Assembly: GCA_021784765.1 (NCBI GenBank)
Contig: JAJYHN010000139.1
Coordinates: forward strand, 1 to 44,580
DNA: 44,580 nt
Direction: 5' to 3'
DNA from: Actinomycetes bacterium
GTDB lineage: Bacteria; Actinomycetota; UBA4738
The position numbers and the translations under genes are program-made. The notes beneath the pieces are model-generated. The model did not search any database, was not told the origin of the DNA, and worked only from the letters and a program-made list of their open reading frames with translations. Positions 1 to 6,536 of this stretch are shown here, one piece after another. How positions within the stretch are numbered: position 1 is the stretch's first letter; every line of letters starts with the position of its first letter.

Positions 1-374
1 TCTGGGACGATCACGTCGTCGCCCTCCTCGCAGAGCGCGAGGATCGCGTAGAACATGATCGGCTTCGCGCCGGGCGTCACGATGCAGCGCTCGGCCGGGT
101 AGGCGGCGCGCCCGGTGCGCCCGAAGAACTCGCCGACCGCCGCCCGTAGCCCCGGCGCCCCGGGGGCAGGGCCGTAGTGGGTGAGGCCGCGGTCGAGCCC
201 CTCCTTGGCCGCCTCGACGACGTGCGCGGGCGTGTCGAAGTCGGGCTCGCCGATCTCCAAGTGGATGACGCGCCGGCCTGCGGCCTCCATCGCCCGCGCA
301 CGTGCGAGCACCTCGAAGGCCGACTCGGTGCCGAGCCGCGACATGCGAGAAGAGAGCGTGGGGATGCGGGCCAT
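1..374 (-). CDS. Class I/II PLP-dependent aminotransferase, N-terminal part (cut by window edge)
   Basis: The minus-strand reading from an ATG at 374 gives about 124 residues and stays open to base 1, so the C-terminal two thirds lies outside the window. The N-terminus carries the aspartate-aminotransferase subgroup signature: a start like MARIPTLSSRMSRLGTE, then FEVLARARAME, HLEIGEPDFDTP (substrate-binding GEPDFDTP) and later LTHYGPAPGAPGLRAAV and VTPGAKPIMFY. The PLP-lysine region is not in view. A second in-frame ATG at 344 is possible, but the longer start fits relatives that begin with the SSRMSRLGTE block. Substrate cannot be decided from this fragment; it could be an aspartate or aromatic aminotransferase, and a role in branched-chain transamination is not shown. 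It is divergent from the gene at 506. Confidence 0.85.
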   Translation of the reverse strand, partial: MARIPTLSSRMSRLGTESAFEVLARARAMEAAGRRVIHLEIGEPDFDTPAHVVEAAKEGLDRGLTHYGPAPGAPGLRAAVGEFFGRTGRAAYPAERCIVTPGAKPIMFYAILALCEEGDDVIVP

Positions 375-505
375 CCGGAGGCGCAGCGTAGCCGGAGGCG
401 ATCGGATCGGTCAAGCGCGCGGGTCCTGTCGACAGCCGGACGGTCCCGGCGGGAAGGGGCCCTTCGTCGGTAGGCGCTTCCGCCAGCCGGACCGATCCTT
501 GCCTC

Positions 506-994
506 GTGTTCGTTCGGTACTTCGAGATGCTACCGATCTCCTACGAGGCGGCCGACGCTGCCCTGCGGGGCTGCCCGCGGGACTGGCTGCCCGAGCTCGC
601 CATCGACGCCGGCCGTGTGAGGGACCGACTGCTGGCCGAGGCGCGCCTGGCGCCGCCGGCAACGCGGCTGCGTTCCGAGGGGGCATCGCTGCAGGTCGGG
701 GCGCCGCTCCGGCTCGCCGAGACGAGCTTCCTCCCCCTCTCGTGGCCCCCGGAGCGCGCGGTCGCGCCGTTCCCCACGCTGGAGGGGGACCTGCAGCTCG
801 CGCCGCTCGGGCCGACCGGCGCGCAACTCTCCTTCAGCGCCTTCTACCGGCGCCCGGACGAGGTGCGCGACGGCGCCGTCGACGGCGGCGTCCTGCACCG
901 GATCATCGAGTCCACCGTGAAGGACTTCGTCGACCGCGTCGCGCTGGCCGTCCAGGCGATCGTCGCGAGTGGCCGGTATCGCGCCACCGCGTGA
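506..994 (+). CDS. Conserved hypothetical protein, possibly SRPBCC-like
   Basis: This 162-residue soluble protein has no signal peptide or membrane segment. It begins GTG with MFVRYFEMLPISYEAAD, a start that fits a family of actinobacterial hypotheticals opening with VRYF and LP. An in-frame ATG at 527 is an alternative. The middle alternates short hydrophobic strands (ETSFLPLSWPPE, LEGDLQLAPLG, AQLSFSAFYRRP) and the C-terminus is one long helix (VLHRIIESTVKDFVDRVALAVQ). That strand-rich core plus C-terminal helix is like START/SRPBCC lipid- or coenzyme-binding folds, which is inference only. It precedes greA by 82 bases on the same strand. Function unknown. Confidence 0.75.
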   Translation: MFVRYFEMLPISYEAADAALRGCPRDWLPELAIDAGRVRDRLLAEARLAPPATRLRSEGASLQVGAPLRLAETSFLPLSWPPERAVAPFPTLEGDLQLAPLGPTGAQLSFSAFYRRPDEVRDGAVDGGVLHRIIESTVKDFVDRVALAVQAIVASGRYRATA

Positions 995-1064
995 CCGGCC
1001 GGCACGCGGACCGCGCGGGGAGTGGGGATCTCGTGGCCGCTTCGGCGGCCGGAGGCCGCTCTGC

Positions 1065-1070
1065 TAGATT
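1065..1070 (+). promoter_or_regulatory. Putative -10 element (TAGATT) for a leaderless greA transcript
   Basis: TAGATT matches the actinobacterial TAnnnT -10 pattern. It ends six bases before the greA ATG, so the expected start of transcription falls on or next to that ATG. There is no Shine-Dalgarno sequence in front of greA. The -35 region is poor (TTCGGC at best). Confidence 0.4.
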
Positions 1071-1076
1071 CGAACG

Positions 1077-1622
1077 ATGGCCAGCGACGTCGACCCCAAG
1101 TACCTGCCGCCCGAGCGCCCTCCGCGCAAGCCGGGCCAGGAGCCGAGCGCCAGGCTCACGCTGGACGCCTACGTCCGGCTGCGCAAGGAGCTCGAGGACC
1201 TCGAGACCAACGGCCGCGCGCACATCGCCGATCGGCTGCTGCACGCGCGCGAGTTCGGCGACATCCGCGAGAACGCCGAGTACGACGCCGCGAAGAACGA
1301 GCAGGGGCTGATGGAGGCCCGGATCCGCGAGCTCAAGCGCAAGCTCGCCGACCCCGAGATCATCGAGGCCGTGCACGGGGACGAGATCGACGTGGGCGCG
1401 ATGGTCACGCTGCGGCCGGTCGACGAGGACGACCCCGACGACGAGATCTACCTGCTGGCGCACTCGGCCGAGGAGAGGGCCCCCGGCGTCCGCACGGTGA
1501 CCGTGCAGTCCCCGCTCGGCTCGGTGCTGATGGGCAAGCGGGTCGGCGACCACGTGTCCTACGAGGCGCCGGGCGGGACCTTCACCTACGAGGTCGTCGC
1601 GTTCGGCCCGCAGGGGCCCTGA
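1077..1622 (+). CDS. greA: Transcription elongation factor GreA
   Basis: A 181-residue GreA/GreB-family factor that rescues backtracked RNA polymerase by stimulating transcript cleavage. The N-terminal coiled coil (about residues 25-100) carries the tip motif GDIRENAEYDAAKNEQ, with the acidic residues and the NAEY block that enter the polymerase secondary channel. The C-terminal FKBP-like domain follows (IDVGAMVTLRPV, then VTVQSPLGSVLMGKRVGDHV and YEVVAF). There is an N-terminal extension of about 25 residues rich in Pro and charged residues, so it is somewhat longer than the usual 158. No ribosome binding site precedes the ATG, consistent with a leaderless message. Family assignment is firm. 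Confidence 0.95.
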   Translation: MASDVDPKYLPPERPPRKPGQEPSARLTLDAYVRLRKELEDLETNGRAHIADRLLHAREFGDIRENAEYDAAKNEQGLMEARIRELKRKLADPEIIEAVHGDEIDVGAMVTLRPVDEDDPDDEIYLLAHSAEERAPGVRTVTVQSPLGSVLMGKRVGDHVSYEAPGGTFTYEVVAFGPQGP

Positions 1623-1623
1623 A

Positions 1624-1643
1624 CCGCCAGCACCACCTGGCGG
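1624..1643 (+). terminator. Small hairpin after greA, possible terminator
   Basis: CCGCCAG and CTGGCGG form a perfect 7-bp stem with a 6-base loop two bases past the greA stop. There is no T tract, so it is a weak candidate. Confidence 0.3.
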
Positions 1644-1804
1644 AAAGTCGAGGTGGCGTACTGGTCGTAAGCCCTGGTTGCCCCCGGGTCCTGTGGCCCC
1701 CCAGGTAGGCCCCATGTGGACCTGCCCATAGGTCCCGTAGAGCCCCTACGTTTGGTCATCCGTTCCGCTGCTGAGTCCTCTGCGGAGAGCCAGGGGGGCG
1801 CCAG

Positions 1805-2422
1805 GTGCGTAGGAGAGAGGACCACGCAGCCCCGACGCGTGATGGGGCGGTGCATCGTCGCCGCCTCCCTCCGCCGCCGTTGCCGCCCAGGCGGTTCGCG
1901 TGTGTCTTCGCCGCGCTGGAGGCGGCGCTCTACCGGCACACGGGACACACGATCGGGGGGATGCTTGCCGGCGTCCACGTGCTGCTCATCACGACGACGG
2001 GCAGGAGGACCGGCACCTGCCACACGGTCCCGGTCGCCTTCATCGCCGACGGAGAGGACCTCCTCGTCGTCGCCGGCAACGGCGGGTCCTCGCAGGACCC
2101 GAACTGGTATCGCAACCTCCTGGCCGACCCCCGTGCCGTCGTGGAGCTCCGCGGCGCCTCGTTCCCCGTCGTCGCGAGCCCGGTGACGGGCGAGGAGCGT
2201 GACCGCCTGTGGGCCGTGCTCGAGCAGCGGCTCCCGCCGCTCCCCTTCTACGAGCGGCGCACGACCCGGGAGATGGCGGTCATGAGGCTGTCGAGGGTCG
2301 AGCGCGAGACCCCGCCCGTCACCCGTCCCGTGCTCCAGCCGTCCTCGACCTTCGTCGGGCAAGGTCGCCTCGCCAACGTCGGGTTCGACCCCGGAGGCGA
2401 CGGCGTCCCCCCGGTGATGTGA
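1805..2422 (+). CDS. DDN-like deazaflavin (F420)-dependent nitroreductase/quinone reductase family protein
   Basis: The 205-residue product contains the split-barrel DDN signature: GGMLAGVHVLLITTTGRRTG, then TVPVAFIADGEDLLVVAGNG, DPNWYRNLLADPRAVVELRG and PFYERRTTREMAVMRLSR. In this family (Mycobacterium Ddn and relatives) these segments bind coenzyme F420 and place a quinone or nitro substrate. The GTG at 1805 has a GGGGGG stretch at a plausible distance, but about 30 residues before the conserved region are Arg/Pro-rich, and no better start is available. About 35 residues after the usual family end (TPPVTRPVLQPSS to GVPPVM) are unlike the family and could be a late or read-on tail. It is convergent with the next gene. 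Physiological substrate unknown. Confidence 0.82.
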   Translation: MRRREDHAAPTRDGAVHRRRLPPPPLPPRRFACVFAALEAALYRHTGHTIGGMLAGVHVLLITTTGRRTGTCHTVPVAFIADGEDLLVVAGNGGSSQDPNWYRNLLADPRAVVELRGASFPVVASPVTGEERDRLWAVLEQRLPPLPFYERRTTREMAVMRLSRVERETPPVTRPVLQPSSTFVGQGRLANVGFDPGGDGVPPVM

Positions 2423-2465
2423 GGCTCCCGAGCTCGGTGGACCGCGTCGCCTGGTCGCGGATTGG

Positions 2466-3770
2466 TCACGGATAGGTCCAGCGAACGCCACCACACTCGG
2501 GCGTCGCCCCAAGTGGGAACCGCACGGCGGGCTGGACGGTGGTCCATGCCCCGTTGCCATCCCAATCCGCCCCCGTCACCCGGATCGATCCCGTTCGAAG
2601 GTCGATTGCCAGCCAGGGCGCGCGGACGGGGCCACCGGTTGCCCCGGATGCGGCCGCGGCTGCTGCAGCCGCCCGTCCGATCGCAAGCACCGTGTGGGAT
2701 CCGAACGGAAGCAGCGGCCAGAGGACGTCGCTGGTGGAGAGGTCGAGCCTGCTTCCCGTGTAGACGGGATGCGATCCGAAGAACTCACAGCCGTAGCGGA
2801 ACTCCTTCAGGCTGTAGACAGGGAGCGTGTCCTGCTGGCCGACGCCCGCGACGTAGGTGGTGGGGGAGACCCAGGCGACGCCTGCCTCGACATCGGTGTT
2901 CGCGACCGACTGCCAGTAGCCCCAGACCGTTGGCGAGGATTCCCTTGCGCCCGCGTACAGGTCGTCCTCGCGCAGGACCTCGAGTCGGGTCGGGATGTTG
3001 TCCCGGCGGAAGACCATGAGGGCGATCGCCGGGGTTCCCGGGTAGGCGCTCAGCTCGAACGGCGCCTCGCCCCATCGGAGCGGAACGACGACCGGCTCGG
3101 GGGCGCGCGGCCCCAGGGTCATCACCGAGAGCCGAGGCGTCTGGGTCGCAGGGTCCAAGGCCGTGCTTGCCCGTGCGACCCAGTACAGGCGCAGGGGGCC
3201 GGTCGGGTCGGTCGGCGGTCGGACGAACACGGGCGAGACCATGGAGGTGCCGTCTGAGGCCGTTGCCACTGCCCGGATGCGCCCGTCGGGCATGAGCTCG
3301 TAGAGGACCGAGCCCCTCCCACCGGGCAGCCCGACGCTGTAGGCGAGCTCGATGCCGTCGGGCGCGGCGGCGATCTGGTAGACGTCGACCCGGGGATGGG
3401 TCCAAAGGACGCGTGGGCGGCCGGAGAGCGGAACGTCCCACAGGTGCGTTCCGTCGTCGTGGAGCAGCATCCCCGCGTGGAGGCGACCTGCGGGCCAGCG
3501 TAGACCAGCGAGCGCGCCGATCTCGGGCGCCGGCGCCGTGGACATCCCCGGCGGGGCCGACGCGGAGGTGGCGGCTGGGGCGGACGGACGAGCGGATCCG
3601 GGCGTCCCGGAGGTCCCACCCGAGCTCGTGCACCCGGCGAGGGCGAGCGCCGCCACCAGGGCCGCCGCCTTGAGGCGGTGAGCTTGCCGGAACGGGATGC
3701 CGGTGCCTCCCCCGCCAGGTACAGGGTCGATCGATGGGGGCGCCCCTCCCCCGAGGGCGCTACGGCGCAC
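2466..3770 (-). CDS. Putative secreted beta-propeller-like lipoprotein
   Basis: The minus-strand frame encodes a clear lipoprotein signal: basic PFRQAHRLK, hydrophobic AAALVAALALAG, then a lipobox cysteine followed by a Ser/Gly/Pro/Ala-rich linker. The exported part has repeated short strand units (GTHLWDVPLSGRPRVLWTHP, YQIAAAPDGIELAYSVG, SVLYELMPDGRIRAVAT, LRLYWVARASTALDP) typical of TolB/WD40-like propellers, inferred by eye, and a run of eight Ala near the C-terminus. The only canonical start near the signal is GTG 3770, which overlaps the upstream gene by 11 bases, lacks a Shine-Dalgarno and adds a long n-region. An ATC codon at 3698 has a perfect GGGGGAGG seven bases upstream and would give an ideal signal peptide. 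Partner of the preceding L,D-transpeptidase-like gene. Function unknown. Confidence 0.72.
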   Translation of the reverse strand: MRRSALGGGAPPSIDPVPGGGGTGIPFRQAHRLKAAALVAALALAGCTSSGGTSGTPGSARPSAPAATSASAPPGMSTAPAPEIGALAGLRWPAGRLHAGMLLHDDGTHLWDVPLSGRPRVLWTHPRVDVYQIAAAPDGIELAYSVGLPGGRGSVLYELMPDGRIRAVATASDGTSMVSPVFVRPPTDPTGPLRLYWVARASTALDPATQTPRLSVMTLGPRAPEPVVVPLRWGEAPFELSAYPGTPAIALMVFRRDNIPTRLEVLREDDLYAGARESSPTVWGYWQSVANTDVEAGVAWVSPTTYVAGVGQQDTLPVYSLKEFRYGCEFFGSHPVYTGSRLDLSTSDVLWPLLPFGSHTVLAIGRAAAAAAAASGATGGPVRAPWLAIDLRTGSIRVTGADWDGNGAWTTVQPAVRFPLGATPECGGVRWTYP

Positions 3771-4716
3771 TGTAGTGCACGTAGTTGTCCGGCCCCGGAC
3801 TCCACGACTTGTTGGACGTGTTGTAGACCCAAAGTGAGTCGAGGCTTGAGATCGAGGTTGAGGGCGCCCGGATGCATCCGTTGGTCGGCGTCGTCCAGAA
3901 ATCATGGGCGTTGATCCCTCCGTGGATCATGAAGGAGCTGCGGTTCACACCAGAGGAGGAAGTCACATACCAGGGATCGAGGGGCCACTTGCCCGGGTAG
4001 TAGGTATCACTTGTGTCGCTTACGAACCCGACTTGGCTCCCAAGTTCCCAGCCCCAGTGGAAGTGATACAAGTTCGCAGGGGCTGAGTTCGCCCAGTCGC
4101 CGTTGGGAAGTGGACCAAGATTGACGACCCAGTGATCCTTCGGCATGTTGTCGCCACTTCTGCCTGGAAAGATCGTCGTGTACGTGTGTTTCGCGATGCC
4201 GCTGACGTACACGGTGTAGTGATTGTAGAGCCATCCACAGTAGCCGTTGTACGTCACGGTTCCGCTGCAAGCGGAACTCGAGTATGGCTCGAGGTAGAAG
4301 TCGTTCCAACCCAGGTCACCCGAAAAGTTGGACGGAATCGCGGGTCCCGCCAGCTGCGCAACCTCGAGCGAGATCGCTGACCCCTCCGCCTGCATCTCCG
4401 CCGTGTCGATGCCCCGCGCCTGAAGTTCCGCCCACGTGGCGTCGCAGAGGACAGAGCCGGTGCAGTGGGAGGTCGGAGCGTCTGTTTGGGGTGTGGGCAT
4501 GGAGGTTGGCATGCATTGCGCCGTTGCTGCCGCAGGGTTGCCATCTTGAATGCACGGGCCGGACAGCCACGGGGGTTGGTTGCCTCCGTTGCTCGCGAGC
4601 GCGGGAGCGGGCCACACCGTGATGAGCACCAGAACGACAATGCCGACAGCTCGTCGAAGCAAGGGGGTCCTTCCTTGCGTTGCTTCCTCAAGGTTGGGAC
4701 GGCCAATCGTTCTCAT
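3760..4716 (-). CDS. Secreted L,D-transpeptidase-like (YkuD/Tlde1-type) protein
   Basis: A 318-residue exported protein. The ATG at 4716 is chosen because GGAGGAGGGAGAG lies just before it; an in-frame ATG at 4749 has no such site. The signal peptide is RR then AVGIVVLVLITVWPAPALA (cleavage near residue 42). Near the C-terminus FMIHGGINAHDF (His265) and TNGCIRAPS (Cys281) give the His...GCxR arrangement of YkuD/L,D-transpeptidase and DUF2778 (Tlde1) cysteine enzymes, which act on peptidoglycan stem peptides. The usual S/T-x-GC is here TNGC. The long middle region (45-255) is Cys/Tyr/Trp-rich and unfamiliar, and may bind the wall or contribute to disulfides. The stretch looks AT-richer than its neighbours, a hint of transfer. 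Whether it cross-links or cleaves cannot be told from sequence. Confidence 0.7.
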   Translation of the reverse strand: MRTIGRPNLEEATQGRTPLLRRAVGIVVLVLITVWPAPALASNGGNQPPWLSGPCIQDGNPAAATAQCMPTSMPTPQTDAPTSHCTGSVLCDATWAELQARGIDTAEMQAEGSAISLEVAQLAGPAIPSNFSGDLGWNDFYLEPYSSSACSGTVTYNGYCGWLYNHYTVYVSGIAKHTYTTIFPGRSGDNMPKDHWVVNLGPLPNGDWANSAPANLYHFHWGWELGSQVGFVSDTSDTYYPGKWPLDPWYVTSSSGVNRSSFMIHGGINAHDFWTTPTNGCIRAPSTSISSLDSLWVYNTSNKSWSPGPDNYVHYSAP

Positions 4717-5109
4717 CAATCTCTCCCTCCTCCCCAGGGGGTTGATCACGCATCAAGTCATGTCGGGGCACGCTCCTTGCGAAAAGCGGTGACGAACGGG
4801 CCGTGGCAGCACGACGGGACACTCCCTGGGGACCGACGAGAGCCGGAGTCCGATCGGGGCGGCGACCGAGTGTCATCCCTCGCGTCTCTCCCTCGGGTTT
4901 CCCCTAGGGCCCTTCCACCCCCGCCCCTCTTCCTACTCGGCTGTGAACGCGGTGTCGAGCCATCCGTGAGACCTACGCAGATCGCCGTAGTGACGTCGGC
5001 CCGGTCCTGACTGTGCCCAACGCTGGGTCACCCGGGGCACGTCCTTGGGGAGCGACGGCCCCTCAGGCCGTCGCTTCGCGGGGGGCGTGCGATCGGGACG
5101 TGCCGGCCG
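4717..5109. other. Intergenic stretch without a convincing gene
   Basis: It lies between the start of the L,D-transpeptidase-like gene and the end of the phosphatidyltransferase gene. It holds the ribosome binding site of the former, and two neighbouring hairpins: GTGCCC/GGGCAC at 5013-5040 and a perfect 10-bp stem at 5051-5075. A promoter for the minus-strand gene must lie here, but no good -35/-10 pair was seen. Confidence 0.5.
5051..5075 (-). terminator. Strong hairpin terminator after the phosphatidyltransferase gene
   Basis: AGCGACGGCC and GGCCGTCGCT form a perfect 10-bp stem around a 5-base loop, 35 bases past the stop of the minus-strand gene. No U tract follows on either strand, as is common in very GC-rich genomes. 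Confidence 0.55.
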
Positions 5110-5847
5110 TTACCGCCGCGCGGCGGCGCCCCGCCACGCGGACCACAGCCGCTGGGCGGCCGTGACCAGGCCGAGCGCCGCCAGCAGGGCCATGACCGGC
5201 CGGAGCATTCCCGGGGCGATCAGTCCGATCATCAGCGCGACGTAGCGCTCGAGCCGCTGGACGAGCCCCTCGGTCAGGGTCAGGCCGAGCGCCTCGGCCT
5301 CGGCGCGCACGAAGCTCACCAGGAAGGACGCCACCAGTGCGACGAGCGTGAGCAGGGCCGTCGTGCGGTCGCCCTGCCCGGCCAGCGACCAGAACAGGCA
5401 GCCGAAGACGATCACGTCGGAGGCGCGATCGAGGACGGAGTCCAGGAACGCCCCGCCGCGGCTGGCCTCGCCGCGCAGCCGGGCGACGCCGCCGTCGAAG
5501 ATGTCGAGCATCCCGGCTGGGGCCAGCAGCAGGCCGGGCAGCAGCCGGCGGCCGGTCAGCAGCAGCCATCCGACGATCACGTTGCCGGCCAGCGAGAGCA
5601 GCGTGAGCTGCCAGGGACGCACGCCCATCCGGTACAGGCCGGCCAGCCCGAACCGGTAGGGCCAGGCGAAGATCCGCCCGAAGCTCGGCGCGATCATCCC
5701 CTTGACGCTGCGGGGGGCCGGCATGTCGCGGATGTGGGCCTCGGGCCGCTCGCCGCGGCGCCGGGGCGCAGCCCGCGGCGGCCCCCCTCGGGGGTCGCCG
5801 CCGGGCGGTCGGCGTCCCCGGCGGATCCCACGGCGCTTCTCCCTCAC
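5110..5847 (-). CDS. CDP-alcohol phosphatidyltransferase family membrane protein (PgsA/PIP-synthase-like)
   Basis: This family transfers a phosphatidyl group from CDP-diacylglycerol to an alcohol acceptor (glycerol phosphate, inositol phosphate or similar) in the cytoplasmic membrane. The diagnostic DG(x)2AR(x)8G(x)3D(x)3D motif is complete: DGGVARLRGEASRGGAFLD continuing SVLD, starting near residue 118 of a 245-residue product. Hydrophobic segments LTLLSLAGNVIVGWLLLT, LLPGLLLAPAGML, VIVFGCLFWSLAG, TALLTLVALVASFLVSF and YVALMIGLIAPGM fit the six-helix fold. The GTG at 5847 is preferred because GGAGGGGG precedes it; the longer open frame upstream is Arg/Pro-rich and unlikely to be coding. The acceptor alcohol cannot be assigned. 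Confidence 0.85.
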   Translation of the reverse strand: MREKRRGIRRGRRPPGGDPRGGPPRAAPRRRGERPEAHIRDMPAPRSVKGMIAPSFGRIFAWPYRFGLAGLYRMGVRPWQLTLLSLAGNVIVGWLLLTGRRLLPGLLLAPAGMLDIFDGGVARLRGEASRGGAFLDSVLDRASDVIVFGCLFWSLAGQGDRTTALLTLVALVASFLVSFVRAEAEALGLTLTEGLVQRLERYVALMIGLIAPGMLRPVMALLAALGLVTAAQRLWSAWRGAAARR

Positions 5848-6049
5848 GACCTCGCCCCCTCCGCGCACCGCACCATCGTAGCTGGCCGGCCGGGGGCGCC
5901 GCGGCCGCGTTCGCCCTGGTCGCAACGCGGATGCCACAGACCGTTGGGCCGCCGGCAACCCCGGCGTTACCGACCGCTGACCCATCCCTCCCTACGCTCG
6001 TGCGTGGGTCCCGGATCGGGGCCGAGCGGATCGAGCGACGAGGTGGGCG

Positions 6050-6220
6050 ATGAACAAGCGGTCGGCGATGGTGATCTCCGGGGCGCTGGTGGCGGCGCTC
6101 CTCGCGGGAATGGTCGGGGCGGGCGTGCAGGCATCTCGCTCGGTGGCCCCGGTGACGAGGACGGTCGTGCTGCAGACGGTCCCGGCCGGCTCGTCGACCT
6201 GGGCGGGCGGCGATGACTAG
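6050..6220 (+). CDS. Small signal-peptide or single-span membrane protein (56 aa)
   Basis: ATG at 6050 follows a GAGGTGGG ribosome binding site and opens a 56-residue product. MNKRSAM is followed by the hydrophobic VISGALVAALLAGMVGAG and then a polar tail with VAPVTRTVVLQTVPAG. It may be an anchored or secreted peptide. Its stop is embedded in the start of the next gene (ATGACTAG), so the two are probably translationally coupled. Function unknown. Confidence 0.6.
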   Translation: MNKRSAMVISGALVAALLAGMVGAGVQASRSVAPVTRTVVLQTVPAGSSTWAGGDD

Positions 6221-6536
6221 GGCGGACGGCGCGGCGGGGCTGGAGCCGGGGCCGGTGCCGGCGCGCCCGGTGCGTGCCAAGCGCGCGTCCCGGGCCTCGC
6301 TCCGGCTCTGGACGGCGGTTGCCGGGGCGGTCGGCTTCGCGCTCCCGTTCGCCGCGTTCCGGGTGGCGCCGCGACCTCCGGCGCCGGCGGCCGCGCAGCA
6401 GGTCGTCGTGCTGCCGGCCGGAAGCAAGCTCGTGAGCTCCGGCAGCGGCGTGAAGGTCGTGGCCGCGTCCGGCGGGGCCGCCACGGCCGGAACACCGGTC
6501 ACGACGACCGGTGGCTCGGCACCTCCCCCTCCGTGA
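6213..6536 (+). CDS. Small membrane-anchored protein (107 aa)
   Basis: A 107-residue product with a basic cytoplasmic head (VRAKRASRASLR), one transmembrane helix (LWTAVAGAVGFALPFAAF) and an Ala/Pro/Val-rich outer part containing QQVVVLPAGSKLVSSGSG, then a Thr/Gly/Pro tail. The segment VVVLPAGSKLV echoes VVLQTVPAG in the preceding small gene, so the two may be related or act together. It starts inside the last codons of the upstream gene and its 3' end overlaps the end of cimA on the other strand by 38 bases. Function unknown. Confidence 0.6.
   Translation: MTRADGAAGLEPGPVPARPVRAKRASRASLRLWTAVAGAVGFALPFAAFRVAPRPPAPAAAQQVVVLPAGSKLVSSGSGVKVVAASGGAATAGTPVTTTGGSAPPPP

Noticed and set aside
1805-2186. 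Other plus-strand frames across the DDN-like gene
   Set aside because: Arg/Ser-rich shadows; only the 1805 frame has the F420-binding family motifs.
2466-3905. Lipoprotein gene starting at 3905
   Set aside because: That start lies deep inside the upstream transpeptidase-like gene and gives a non-signal N-terminus; later starts fit better.
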